Origin: CAZMGT01 sp964565895
GTDB taxonomy: Bacteria; Armatimonadota; Zipacnadia; UBA1398; CAZMGT01
Length of the DNA: 50,616 nt
Reading direction: 5' to 3'
Assembly (NCBI GenBank): GCA_964565895.1
Contig: CAZMGT010000025.1
Location: 1-50,616 of the forward strand
Shown here: piece after piece, positions 30,899-39,492 of the stretch
Position numbering within the stretch: the stretch's first letter is position 1
Layout of the letters: every line of letters starts with the position of its first letter
The notes under the pieces: model-generated
What the model saw: only the letters and a program-made list of their open reading frames with translations
What the model was told of the DNA's origin: nothing
Databases searched by the model: none
Program-made: the position numbers and the translations under genes

Positions 30899-31144
30899 AT
30901 GGCCGCGGATAAGGACATCATTAGACGCGTCAAGCGCGAGATTATCCGCAGGCAGTCCATTGACTCCACGCGCATTAACATCTCCTGCACTATGGGGCAC
31001 GTAGACCTGGGCGGCTATGTGCGCCCGGTGAAGGGCGCCGTGGACATAGACTTGGAGGAGGAGCTGAACCGGATTATCGACGTTATCATGCGCATTCCCG
31101 GGGTAAAGAGCGTAAACACGCGCTACCTGCGGCGCCTCGCATAG
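30899..31144 (+). CDS. BON-like domain small protein
   Basis: An 81-residue protein behind a strong GGAGGGAGG site. It is one BON-like fold: helix DKDIIRRVKREIIRRQ, strands INISCTMGHVDLGGYVRPV, then helix EEELNRIIDVIMRIPGV and strand KSVNTRYLRRL. The final GVKSVNTRY matches the usual BON ending GV..V.N.L. BON domains bind phospholipid or act as protein-interaction modules. There is no signal peptide, which is unusual for secreted BON proteins. It ends 7 bases from the oppositely oriented gene. Function unknown. Confidence 0.7.
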   Translation: MAADKDIIRRVKREIIRRQSIDSTRINISCTMGHVDLGGYVRPVKGAVDIDLEEELNRIIDVIMRIPGVKSVNTRYLRRLA

Positions 31145-31151
31145 CGCGCCC

Positions 31152-32351
31152 CTACCACTTTAGCCGGAAAATCACAAACTCTACGACCCTTAGCAAGACG
31201 AAAATCAAAAACACCACGAACACGGCCATCGTGGCGTAGTGCAATGTCGGGCTGAGCAGGGTTTTCGCCGTGGCCTCCATGTTCAGCAGAGGAATGCGCT
31301 TGGCAACCGCTTCGAACACGGCGACGCCCGCGGAGAGCACCCCTGAGGCCACCCCGTGAACGCCGGCGCGCGCGGGAAACAGGCAAAGCAGCACCGCGGC
31401 GACAAACGTCAGGGGCGCGGCAAGGCGGAATTTGTCTCGCTGGTGGTCCATATACACGGGGCAGTTGGGGCACAGTTTTGGCCCGCCGGGCTTCCACCCG
31501 GGGACGCCGTCGCGCAGGGCTTCTACCTGGCACGGGCAAACGTTGCCGTCCCACCGCCAACACTTGGGCCGCTTGGCCTTCCCCGCCTCGCACCGCGCGC
31601 GCAGATACTCCGTGCACCCGTGGTTTAGCTCGTGGCAATAGCGCAGGCCCGTGCCATGGGCCAAAAATCCGCGCTTTATCCCCACCTTTAGCGCGGCAAG
31701 GTCAGCCGCTGCCGCGGAAAACAGCAGCACGAGCAAATACTTTCCCAAGGCAAGCAGCGCCGGTGCGCTGCGCACGGCGATCTCCAGCCGCGCGCTCGCC
31801 CGGCGCACGCGCGCCTTTTGCTCCTGCTTTGCCGCGCGCTCCAGGCGCCTGAGCCTGCTGCGCAGGGCACGCTGGCCCTCCGTCTGCTCCTCGTCGGAGA
31901 GCATGTCCGCGAGGCGGTAGGCGCCGAGGAACTTTTTGATCAGCGTCGCCCGGCTAACCTCGTCCTCGGCCCGCGCCGCGGCGGCGCTTGCCGCGGCGCC
32001 TTCGGCGCGCGAGACGATGTGCGGCGTGCCGTAAATAACCACATAGGCCGCCAGGGCAAGCACGGCAAGCCACAGGCCCGAGCGGTGGAAGTAAAACGTA
32101 AAGCCGGTGAGGGAAAGGGCGCCGAGGAGCGAGGTACACAGGGCGAACGTTGTTGCGCTTTTCACCGCAGCGGCTTCGCGCGCACCGCCTGCGACGACCA
32201 GGCAGTACGCGAGCCCCAAAAGGCACAGCAGGGCAAGGACTCCCGTAGGGACAGCGACACGAAGCCCCGCCGCGCGGGCAAGCTCGGGGAGCACGCTCCG
32301 CCGCCTTTTGCGGTCATAGGGGCCGGGCTTGTGGATAACCACCGCGGGCAT
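31152..32351 (-). CDS. Multi-pass membrane protein with a cysteine-rich cluster, unknown family
   Basis: This 399-residue protein has several transmembrane helices: about 33-53 and 68-86 with a third near 93-106, one near 193-207, and two to three after residue 300. A long Ala/Arg-rich helical stretch (about 115-190) lies between. Residues 239 to about 298 hold a compact cluster with about nine cysteines and two histidines: CHELNHGCTEYLRARC, KCWRWDGNVCPCQ and KLCPNCPVYMDHQ. That spacing suggests a zinc or Fe-S site. I do not recognise the family. It starts 33 bases after the PepV-like gene on the same strand and may be the last gene of that operon. Confidence 0.75.
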   Translation of the reverse strand: MPAVVIHKPGPYDRKRRRSVLPELARAAGLRVAVPTGVLALLCLLGLAYCLVVAGGAREAAAVKSATTFALCTSLLGALSLTGFTFYFHRSGLWLAVLALAAYVVIYGTPHIVSRAEGAAASAAAARAEDEVSRATLIKKFLGAYRLADMLSDEEQTEGQRALRSRLRRLERAAKQEQKARVRRASARLEIAVRSAPALLALGKYLLVLLFSAAAADLAALKVGIKRGFLAHGTGLRYCHELNHGCTEYLRARCEAGKAKRPKCWRWDGNVCPCQVEALRDGVPGWKPGGPKLCPNCPVYMDHQRDKFRLAAPLTFVAAVLLCLFPARAGVHGVASGVLSAGVAVFEAVAKRIPLLNMEATAKTLLSPTLHYATMAVFVVFLIFVLLRVVEFVIFRLKW

Positions 32352-32384
32352 GGCGCAGCCACTCCCGCGCGCCGCGCAGGCCGC

Positions 32385-33839
32385 CTAGCCGACGAGCTCC
32401 AAAAACGCGGCAGCATATATTTTTGCGTTGCGCACTAAAACATCGGCAGCAATGCGCTCGTTTGGCCCATGGGCGAGGTCCGGCTCCTCGGGCATCTTCG
32501 GCCCAAAGGCCACTGCGTTGGGCATGGACTTGGCAAACGTCGTCCCGCCCATGGCCAACAGCTCGCACGGCTGCCCCATAACGCGTTCGAACGCCGCGCG
32601 CAGCCCGCGCACGAGCTCGCTCTCCGGCTCCACATAGAGCGGCTCGTAGCTCTTGCCCTCGATCTCCGCGCGGGCCTCGACGTGCCAACGCATCTGCCAC
32701 GCCCCGAGGGCTCGGCGCACGCGGCGCTCCACCTCCTCCGGCGTAAGCCCGAGGGGAATGCGCACGTTGGCCACGGCCCGCGCGCCCTGTGCCGTGCACT
32801 GGGCCGTGCCGATGTTCACCGTGGTGTGCCCCATAAACTCATGGCTGTGGAAAATTCCCAGGCGCTCGCCGTTTAAGTCGCGGCCGATGAGCTCGCCGAG
32901 CAGGCGGGCCATGTTCGCCGGTGGGAGATCATCCAAGCGCTCCGCGGCGAGAAAGTCCACCAGGTCGAGCAGGGCGCTGCGCCCGAGGTGTGGCGTGCTC
33001 CCATGGGCGCTTTTCCCCTCCGCGCACAGGTGCAGGCCCTCCGCGGTCTGCTTTAGCTCGATCTTTGCCCCGGGGCGCGACTGCGCAAACGCCTCCACCC
33101 GCGCCGCGAGATAGCGCGCATACTCCTCCGCCTCGTGCAGCGGCTGGAGGAGAGCCTCGGCGCGGTCCGGGACCATATTCGGCCGCTCGCCTGCAGAGAG
33201 CGAGACGAGCCTAGCGCGCGGCTTGCCCCACAGCCCTCCGCGGCCCACGGTGAGCGCGATGTTAACCATGCCCTTTTCGGCATTGGTTACCCCGAAGCTT
33301 CCGTCGGGCACAAAGCTCATCGTGGGCGGGTGTTCCAGCTCCAGGTAGCGCTCAATGTCGCTCCACACGCCGGACTCCTCGTCTGTGCCAAAGATAATCT
33401 TGATCTTCCGGCGCAGGGGAACGTTCGCCGCGGCAATGGCCTTCGCAGCGAAGAGCACGGAGACGCACGGCCCCTTGTCGTCCCATGCCCCGCGGCCCCA
33501 AATCTCGCCGCCTTCTACGGCGCCCGAAAAAGGCGGCTTATCCCACCCCTCGCCCGCAGGCACGACGTCGAGATGCAGCAGGGCGCCTACGCTCTCCTCG
33601 CCCTCGCCGAGCTCGGCCACGCCGACAACCCCTCCCACCTCGCGGAAGCCCAGGCCGAACTTCCGCGCAAGCTCGCCGACAAAGCCCAACGCCTGGCGCA
33701 AGCCCGGCCCCAGGGGATCGTCGCCCGCCTGCTCCTCGCGCACGGACTCAAACTGGAGCAGCCGCGAGGTCGCCTGGATCATCGCCTCGCGGTCGGCCTC
33801 GATTAGCTCAAACACCTTCTCGAGCATCGCCTCGTCCAT
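32385..33839 (-). CDS. M20-family dipeptidase (PepV/Sapep-like)
   Basis: The 484-residue protein matches PepV-type dipeptidases, cytoplasmic di-zinc or manganese enzymes that hydrolyse dipeptides. Metal-site motifs are ALLHLDVVPAG (His), GRGAWDDKGP (bridging Asp), GTDEESG (catalytic Glu-Glu) and the C-terminal DLAHGPNERI (His). The central lid or dimerisation insert (about 180-330) includes SAHGSTPHLG with the conserved His. Length fits PepV (about 470) rather than the 370-400 residues of ArgE/DapE enzymes. It begins 37 bases after the ymdB stop, within the recA-rny operon. The substrate specificity is not determined. Confidence 0.9.
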   Translation of the reverse strand: MDEAMLEKVFELIEADREAMIQATSRLLQFESVREEQAGDDPLGPGLRQALGFVGELARKFGLGFREVGGVVGVAELGEGEESVGALLHLDVVPAGEGWDKPPFSGAVEGGEIWGRGAWDDKGPCVSVLFAAKAIAAANVPLRRKIKIIFGTDEESGVWSDIERYLELEHPPTMSFVPDGSFGVTNAEKGMVNIALTVGRGGLWGKPRARLVSLSAGERPNMVPDRAEALLQPLHEAEEYARYLAARVEAFAQSRPGAKIELKQTAEGLHLCAEGKSAHGSTPHLGRSALLDLVDFLAAERLDDLPPANMARLLGELIGRDLNGERLGIFHSHEFMGHTTVNIGTAQCTAQGARAVANVRIPLGLTPEEVERRVRRALGAWQMRWHVEARAEIEGKSYEPLYVEPESELVRGLRAAFERVMGQPCELLAMGGTTFAKSMPNAVAFGPKMPEEPDLAHGPNERIAADVLVRNAKIYAAAFLELVG

Positions 33840-33876
33840 TCGCCCAGCGCCCGCGCCCCGCGCTTGGCCGGCCGCG

Positions 33877-34650
33877 CTATTGTACGCGCAGGCGCTCGAT
33901 GGCCTGGCAGCGGCCGGTGTCCTCGTCGATGTCCAGCAGCGCGGCGTTGATCACCCCCGGGCCGGCGGCAACCTCAAACCGCCGCGGCATTTTCGTAACA
34001 AACCGCTCCACGACGATCTTGTGCTTCATTCCGATAACCGAATCCTCCGGCCCGGTCATCCCCACGTCGGTGATAAACCCCGTGCCGCCGGCGAGAATGC
34101 GCTCGTCGGCGGTTTGCACGTGGGTGTGCGTGCCGATCACTGCCGAACAGCGGCCGTCCACGAAATAGGCAAACGCCGCCTTCTCCGCGGTGGCCTCGGC
34201 GTGGAAGTCGACGATGATAATCGGCGTCTGCTCGCGGAGCTCGTCGAGCAGAGCGTCGGCCGTGCGAAACGGGCAGTCGAGGGGGGCCATAAACACCACG
34301 CCGTTTAGGTTAAGCACGGCCACGCGCGCCCCACCCGCGGGAAAGACGCCGTAGCCGTTGCCCGGCGTCCCGGGAGGGTAGTTCGCCGGGCGGAGGACCC
34401 GATCGCACTCCGCGAGAAACTGCTCGAAGTCCTTCTGGGCGAAGACGTGGTTGCCCGTGGTCAGGCAGTCAATACCATAGCCGAGGAGCTCCTCGGCCAC
34501 GGCGCCGGTAAGCCCAAAACCGCCGGCGGCGTTCTCGGCATTGGCGACCACCAGGTCCACGCCATAGTGCTTGCGCAGGGCAGGCACCTGCGCCGCGCAC
34601 ACGCGCCGCCCCGGGCGGCCCACGATGTCCCCGATGAACAGAACCCTCAC
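33877..34650 (-). CDS. ymdB: YmdB/TIGR00282-family metallophosphoesterase
   Basis: A GTG behind AGGAGG starts this 257-residue protein, which belongs to the calcineurin-like family of Bacillus YmdB. YmdB is a 2',3'-cyclic nucleotide and phosphodiester hydrolase. Metal-binding motifs appear in order: FIGDIVGRPGR, ANAENAAGG, TTGNHVF, DFHAEATAEK and GTHTHVQTAD. The C-terminus has ITDVGMTGPEDSVIGM and a glycine-rich end. The gene follows rny by 13 bases; the same rny-ymdB neighbourhood occurs in Firmicutes and supports a role in RNA turnover. Confidence 0.93.
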   Translation of the reverse strand: MRVLFIGDIVGRPGRRVCAAQVPALRKHYGVDLVVANAENAAGGFGLTGAVAEELLGYGIDCLTTGNHVFAQKDFEQFLAECDRVLRPANYPPGTPGNGYGVFPAGGARVAVLNLNGVVFMAPLDCPFRTADALLDELREQTPIIIVDFHAEATAEKAAFAYFVDGRCSAVIGTHTHVQTADERILAGGTGFITDVGMTGPEDSVIGMKHKIVVERFVTKMPRRFEVAAGPGVINAALLDIDEDTGRCQAIERLRVQ

Positions 34651-34663
34651 GCGTCCTCCTGTG

Positions 34664-36232
34664 CTACTTGGCGTACTCTACCGCGCGCACCTCGCGGATC
34701 ACCGTCACCCGTATCTGCCCGGGATACTGCAACTCCTCTTCGATGCGCTGGGCGAGGTCGCGGGCGAGCTTGCTGGCCAGCAGGTCGTCGATAGACTCCG
34801 GCTTGACGAGCACGCGGATCTCCCGCCCCGCCTGGATGGCGTAGACCTTCTCCACGCCCTCGTAGGAGTCGGCAATGCGCTCCAGCTTCTCCAACCGTTT
34901 GATGTACGACTCCAGGCTCTCGCGCCGCGCGCCGGGGCGCGAGGCGGAAATGGCGTCCGCCGCTTGGACGAGCACGGCCTCGAGCGTGGTAAACTCGCAG
35001 TCGCCGTGGTGCGCGCCAATGCAGTTGACGACCTCCTCGCTCTCCCCGTAGTGCCGGGCGATCTCCATGCCCACCACGGTGTGCGGGCCCTCGGTTTCGA
35101 AGTCCACCGCTTTGCCGATATCGTGGAGCAACGCCCCGCGCTTGGCCAGGTCCACATTAAGGCCCAGCTCCGCGGCCATTGCCCCGGCAAGGTGCGCGCA
35201 CTCCACGGAGTGGTCGAGCACGTTCTGGCCGTAGCTCGTGCGGAACTTAAGCTTGCCCAAAAGCTTCACCAGCTCGCTGTGCAGCCCAGTCACGCCGGTG
35301 GCGAAGATCGCCTCCTCCGCGGCCTCGCGCATGCGCTCTTCAACTTCCTGCCGCGCCTTGGTAACCATCTCCTCGATGCGCCCGGGGTGAATGCGCCCGT
35401 CGGTAATCAGCGCGGTAAGCGCTGTGCGCGCGATCTCCCGGCGGATGGGGTCGAAGCCCGAGATAACCACGGCCTCCGGCGTGTCGTCGATGATCAGGTC
35501 CACCCCGGTGAGGCCCTCAAACGCGCGGATGTTGCGCCCCTCGCGGCCGATAATCCGCCCCTTCATGTCGTCGTTGGGGAGGGGGACGACGGAGACGGTG
35601 GTTTCGGCCACCTGGTCTACGGCGCACTTTTGGATGGCCTCGACGATAATCTTGCGCGCGCGCTTGTTGGCCTCGGCGCGGGCCTCCTCCTCCATCTCGC
35701 GGATCATTTTCGCCGTTTCGTGGCGAATTTCGTCCTCGATCGCCCGGAGGAGGACGTGCTTCGCCTCCTCGGCGGAGAGGCCGGAGATGCGCTCGAGCTC
35801 TGCACGCTGGCGCTGCACTAGTTCCTCGGCCTCCTTCAGCGCCTGCTCCACATGCGCTTGCTGGCGCTCCACCTCCTGCTCGCGCGAGTGGAGCTTTTCC
35901 GCGCGGCGCTCAAGTGCCGCCTCCTTCTCCTCCAGGCGGCGCTCCATGCGCTTGAGCTCGGCGCGCTTTTCGCGATACTCCTCCTCAACGGCCTGGCGCT
36001 GCTTATAGGCGGCCTCTTTGGCTTCGAGATCTGCCTCCTTGCGCTTGGCCTCGATCTCCTTGAGCATTTGCGCGCGCTGCTCGTCGAGCTCCTTGCTGCG
36101 CTGGGCCACCTGCTCCTCGGCCCGGCGCACGCGCAGGCGCGCCCCCAAGGCAAGGCACACGCCGACGACCACGCCGGCAAGAGCGATCGCTGTTGCGATG
36201 ACCAACGGCATATATTGAGGAATCTCGGACAC
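34664..36232 (-). CDS. rny: Ribonuclease Y
   Basis: RNase Y is a membrane-tethered endoribonuclease that starts mRNA decay. The 522 residues show the full layout: an N-terminal transmembrane helix (VIATAIALAGVVVGVCLAL), a long coiled coil to about residue 200, a KH RNA-binding domain (MKGRIIGREGRNIRAFEGLT) and an HD domain (LLHDIGKAVDFE, Glu-His downstream). A GTG at 36232 is chosen; an ATG seven codons later is also possible. The upstream GGGGGT is very close to the GTG, so initiation is uncertain. The 227-base gap to recA contains a strong hairpin but no convincing promoter. Confidence 0.96.
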   Translation of the reverse strand: MSEIPQYMPLVIATAIALAGVVVGVCLALGARLRVRRAEEQVAQRSKELDEQRAQMLKEIEAKRKEADLEAKEAAYKQRQAVEEEYREKRAELKRMERRLEEKEAALERRAEKLHSREQEVERQQAHVEQALKEAEELVQRQRAELERISGLSAEEAKHVLLRAIEDEIRHETAKMIREMEEEARAEANKRARKIIVEAIQKCAVDQVAETTVSVVPLPNDDMKGRIIGREGRNIRAFEGLTGVDLIIDDTPEAVVISGFDPIRREIARTALTALITDGRIHPGRIEEMVTKARQEVEERMREAAEEAIFATGVTGLHSELVKLLGKLKFRTSYGQNVLDHSVECAHLAGAMAAELGLNVDLAKRGALLHDIGKAVDFETEGPHTVVGMEIARHYGESEEVVNCIGAHHGDCEFTTLEAVLVQAADAISASRPGARRESLESYIKRLEKLERIADSYEGVEKVYAIQAGREIRVLVKPESIDDLLASKLARDLAQRIEEELQYPGQIRVTVIREVRAVEYAK

Positions 36233-36237
36233 CCCCT

Positions 36238-36270
36238 AGAGCGCGCGGGCAACGCCGCCCGCGGGCGCTC
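36238..36270 (-). other. Bulged GC hairpin just upstream of rny
   Basis: On the minus strand GAGCGC-CC-GCGGGC-type arms (plus GAGCGCGCGGGC at 36239-36250 against GCCCGCGGGCGCTC at 36257-36270) form a 12-base-pair stem with a two-base bulge and a 6-base loop. It starts 7 bases before the rny start codon and lacks a T-run, so it could control RNase Y translation. RNase Y autoregulation is possible but unproven. The rest of the gap 36271-36459 shows nothing I can name. Confidence 0.35.
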
Positions 36271-36459
36271 CGCAAATGGTGTAGGCGCCGCACCGCGCAG
36301 CGCGCGGGGCGGCCGGGCCGAGAAGTCTGCCCCGGCCGCAGTCGCTCAAGCGAGCGACCCGGCGCCCATGCGCCCCGCGGGGCCGGGAGAGGGTGCGCTC
36401 CCCGCTCCCCGCGGTAGTGCGTGAACTTCGCCTGTGCAAAACCCGCTTTGCTCATGGTC

Positions 36460-37503
36460 CTAGTCGGCGGCGGCCTCCGGCGGCCGTTCGTCGCCCCCCT
36501 CGGCCACCGCGGCCAGCCCCGTTACCTCGCGAATCTTGGCCTCGATCTCCTCGGCGAGCTCGGGATGCTCCACGAGGAACTCGCGCGCGTTGTCGCGCCC
36601 CTGGCCCAGGCGCTCCTCGCCGTAGCTATACCACGTCCCCGTGCGCGTAATCACCCCTGTCTCCAGGCCGACGTCGATGAGGTCCCCCTCGCGCGAGATC
36701 CCCTTGCCGTAGATAATGTCGAACTCCGCCTGGCGAAACGGCGGCGCCGTTTTGTTCTTAACCACACGCGCGCGAACGCGGTTGCCGATAATCTCCTGGC
36801 CTCTTTTCAGGGCCTCCGCGCGGCGCATCTCGATGCGCACGCTTGCCCAAAACTTCAGCGCCCGCCCCCCCGGGGTCGTCTCCGGGTTGCCGAACATAAT
36901 CCCGATGCGCTCGCGCACCTGGTTGACGAAAATCGCCGCGGCGTTTGTCCGGGCGATGGACCCGGCAAGCTTGCGCAGAGCTTGCGAAAGCAGACGCGCC
37001 TGCAGGCCCACGTGGGCGTCGCCCATCTCGCCCTCGATCTCCGCGCGGGGAACGAGGGCGGCCACGGAGTCGATGGCAAACGCGTCGATCGCCCCGCTGC
37101 GCACGAGGGCGTCGGCGATCTCCAGCGCCTGCTCGCCGGTGTCGGGCTGGGAGACGATAAGCTGGTCGATGTCGATGCCGATCGCTGCGGCATAGTCGGG
37201 GTCGAGGGCGTGCTCGGCGTCGATGTACGCCACGGTGCCCCCGGCCTTTTGGGCATTGGCCAGGATGTGCTGGGCGAGGGTCGTTTTGCCCGAGGCCTCC
37301 TGGCCGTAGATTTCAATAATCCTCCCCCTGGGAATGCCCCCCACGCCGAGGGCCAGGTCGAGGGCCAGCGAGCCGGTGGGAATCACCCCCACCTCGGCCC
37401 GTTTGGGCGCTTCGCCCAGGCGCATTACCGAGCCCTTGCCGAACTGCTTCTCGATGCTCGCCAGCACTTCTTTTAACGCTCGCTCGCGGTCCTCGTCGGC
37501 CAC
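36460..37503 (-). CDS. recA: Recombinase RecA
   Basis: RecA promotes strand exchange and SOS induction. The start chosen is a GTG with GGGAGG seven bases upstream, giving 347 residues beginning VADEDRERALKEVLASIEK. An in-frame ATG at 37524 would add seven residues and place that ribosome site inside the gene. Motifs: FGKGSVMRL, Walker A GQEASGKTT (normally GPESSGKTT, with Gln and Ala here), IDAEHALDPDYA, FAIDSVAALVP and loop L2 FVNQVRERIGIMFGNPET. The C-terminal tail is acidic as usual. It follows thpR by 30 bases; a cinA-ligT/thpR-recA order is also known in Deinococcus. Confidence 0.98.
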   Translation of the reverse strand: MADEDRERALKEVLASIEKQFGKGSVMRLGEAPKRAEVGVIPTGSLALDLALGVGGIPRGRIIEIYGQEASGKTTLAQHILANAQKAGGTVAYIDAEHALDPDYAAAIGIDIDQLIVSQPDTGEQALEIADALVRSGAIDAFAIDSVAALVPRAEIEGEMGDAHVGLQARLLSQALRKLAGSIARTNAAAIFVNQVRERIGIMFGNPETTPGGRALKFWASVRIEMRRAEALKRGQEIIGNRVRARVVKNKTAPPFRQAEFDIIYGKGISREGDLIDVGLETGVITRTGTWYSYGEERLGQGRDNAREFLVEHPELAEEIEAKIREVTGLAAVAEGGDERPPEAAAD

Positions 37504-37533
37504 TGCCGCGCCTCCCTTCCGCATAACTTACCC

Positions 37534-38109
37534 CTACTCTAAAGCCAGCTCGTACTTCGCCAACGCGTTATAGATCGCCCCCTGTGGCGTAAGCTGGCTT
37601 TCCATTACCCAAATCTGGTCGGCCTCGATATCCTCCAGCCCGCGCACGCTAATGCTCTTGAGAATTTCCTCGCTTGGGGTGGGGCGGACGTTTTTGGGGA
37701 CGCGGCCCAGGGTAATGTGCCCCTTAAACGTGCGCGCCTCGCGCTCGAAACCCATCTCCGCGAGGCGCTCCTCGATGTCCCGGGCGAGGGCGCGCAGCCG
37801 GCCCTCGTAGTCCTCCACACGTAGGCAGAGCACGCGCGGGCGATAGGGCGAGGGGAAGGCGTCCAAGCGCAGCGGGTGGAGGGTAAAGCAACGCGTGCGC
37901 TCGCTAATCGCGCCCACGACCTTGAGCACGTGGTCCAGGCGCGAGACGGCGACGTCGCCGAGGAACTTAAGCGTAATGTGGAAGTTATCGGGCTTCTCCC
38001 AGCGTACGCGATAGGAAATTTCTCCGGCGAGCTCCTCCTGAATGCCCGCGAGCCACTGTCTGGTAAACTCGTCGAGCGGCACAGCGATGAAACAGCGCAG
38101 CGTCTGCAT
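37534..38109 (-). CDS. thpR: RNA 2',3'-cyclic phosphodiesterase (LigT/ThpR)
   Basis: The 191-residue protein carries the two HxTx motifs of the 2H phosphoesterase superfamily: NFHITLKFLG near residue 50 and GHITLGRVP near 135. ThpR opens 2',3'-cyclic phosphates on RNA ends. The ATG at 38109 follows GAGG at 9-base spacing and begins MQTLRCFIAVPL, the family start; an upstream TTG at 38124 would add five residues. It lies between cinA and recA, with gaps of 47 and 30 bases, as part of one operon. Confidence 0.93.
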   Translation of the reverse strand: MQTLRCFIAVPLDEFTRQWLAGIQEELAGEISYRVRWEKPDNFHITLKFLGDVAVSRLDHVLKVVGAISERTRCFTLHPLRLDAFPSPYRPRVLCLRVEDYEGRLRALARDIEERLAEMGFEREARTFKGHITLGRVPKNVRPTPSEEILKSISVRGLEDIEADQIWVMESQLTPQGAIYNALAKYELALE

Positions 38110-38156
38110 AACGGTTCGCCTCAACGGCGGCCGGCGCAGCAGCGCAGGCCGGTGTC

Positions 38157-39404
38157 CTACCCGCTGAGGCCGAGGAGATAGCTGCGGACTAGCGCGAGGG
38201 CGGCCTGGCTCGTGCGGAACTTATTGTCTAGGCGGTCCCTGAGGAAGTGGTGGCGCTCGGTGACCACCGACTCGGCGGTGGCCAGCCCAATGAATACGAG
38301 GCCAACTGGCTTTTCCGCTGTGCCCCCCGTGGGGCCAGCGATGCCCGTGGCCGAGACCCCGAGGTCCGCGCGAAATAGCTCGCGCACCCCAGTAGCCATC
38401 GCCGCGGCGACCTCGGCGCTAACAGCGCCATGCTTAGCCAGAAGGTCCTGGTCCACGCCCAGGAGAGCCATTTTTGCCTCATTCGCATACGCCACAACTC
38501 CACCAGGAAAACACCGCGAACTGCCGCTCACATTGGTAATCCGGTTGCCAATCAAGCCGCCCGTGCACGACTCCGCCACAGCAATCGTCTTACCCGCGCG
38601 AATCAGGCGACCGACGACATCCTCCTCGAGCGTCGCCTGATCCACGCCGTAGATGTGCTCGCCAAGAACCTGGCGAAGCTGTGCCTCGGTCTCAGCGATC
38701 CTCTCGTCGGCCTCTTGCTCCGAGGAGCATTTGGCCGTGATGCGAAGCAACACTTCGCCCCGCCCCGCGAGCGGGGCTATTGTAGGATTCGTTTGGCGCG
38801 CGAGAATTTCCTCGGCCATTTTTACAACGTTCGACTCCCCCAGGCCGATCACGCGGAGCACGCGGGATTTGATGATCAGCCCCTCCGGCCGGCGCGCGCG
38901 GAGCTCGGGGAGGACGAACCTGCGCATCATCTGCTCCATCTCGCGCGGCACGCCGGGGAGGGCGATGATCACCGTCCCCTCGTGCTCCAAAAACACCCCG
39001 GGGGCTGTTCCCGCGCCGTTGGGGATGGCCCGCCCCCCTTCGGGAATGAGCGCCTGCTTAAAGTTCGCCGCGGTGGGCTCGCGCTCCAGCTTGCGGAAGT
39101 ACTCCTCAATCGCCCGGCGCGAGGCGGGGTCCTCGCGCAGCGGCCGCCCCGTAGCCTCGGCGATCGCCTCGCGCGTTACATCGTCCGGCGTGGGCCCTAA
39201 CCCACCCGTGAGCAGAACGACATCTGAGCGCGCGGCGGCGAGGCGAATCGCCTCCACGATGCGCCCCAGGTTGTCGCCGAGGGTGGTGCGGAAGTAAACG
39301 TCGACGCCGATCGCCGCGAGCTCGCGGCAGATGAACGTTGCGTTGGTGTCCGTAATCTGGCCGAGCAGAAGCTCGGTGCCCACGGAGATGACTTCGCCGA
39401 CCAG
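38157..39404 (-). CDS. cinA: CinA-like protein (MoCF domain plus NMN amidohydrolase domain), probable CTG start
   Basis: The first domain is of the molybdenum-cofactor-binding (MoCF) type (VGTELLLGQITDTN, LTGGLGPTPDDVT) and the C-terminal one is CinA/PncC (AVAESCTGGLIGNR, FPGGVVAYANEAK, GIAGPTGGT), which deamidates NMN or CoA-type pyrophosphates. No ATG, GTG or TTG lies between the in-frame TAA and the GTG at 39383, and starting there removes the first beta-strand. CTG at 39404, five bases after GGGAGAAGAG-type sequence, gives MVGEVISVGTELLLGQ, the expected N-terminus, 415 residues in all. A TATAAT promoter lies about 40 bases upstream. Confidence 0.88.
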   Translation of the reverse strand: MVGEVISVGTELLLGQITDTNATFICRELAAIGVDVYFRTTLGDNLGRIVEAIRLAAARSDVVLLTGGLGPTPDDVTREAIAEATGRPLREDPASRRAIEEYFRKLEREPTAANFKQALIPEGGRAIPNGAGTAPGVFLEHEGTVIIALPGVPREMEQMMRRFVLPELRARRPEGLIIKSRVLRVIGLGESNVVKMAEEILARQTNPTIAPLAGRGEVLLRITAKCSSEQEADERIAETEAQLRQVLGEHIYGVDQATLEEDVVGRLIRAGKTIAVAESCTGGLIGNRITNVSGSSRCFPGGVVAYANEAKMALLGVDQDLLAKHGAVSAEVAAAMATGVRELFRADLGVSATGIAGPTGGTAEKPVGLVFIGLATAESVVTERHHFLRDRLDNKFRTSQAALALVRSYLLGLSG

Positions 39405-39445
39405 CTCTTCTCCCGCCCTCCGCGAGGTGGCGACCTGCGCTGGCG

Positions 39446-39475
39446 ATTATAGACGATCGCCAAACCGCGGGACAA
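39446..39475 (-). promoter_or_regulatory. Promoter for the cinA-thpR-recA operon
   Basis: On the minus strand TTGTCC (39475-39470) and a perfect TATAAT (39451-39446) are 18 bases apart. Transcription would begin about 39439, giving a leader of roughly 35 bases to the CTG start of cinA. No LexA-type box is obvious. Confidence 0.65.
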
Positions 39476-39492
39476 GGCGGGCGGACGATGCG

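Noticed and set aside
34571..35821. A 416-codon open frame on the plus strand opposite rny and ymdB
   Set aside because: Both genes on the minus strand are unmistakable; the antisense product has shadow-frame composition.
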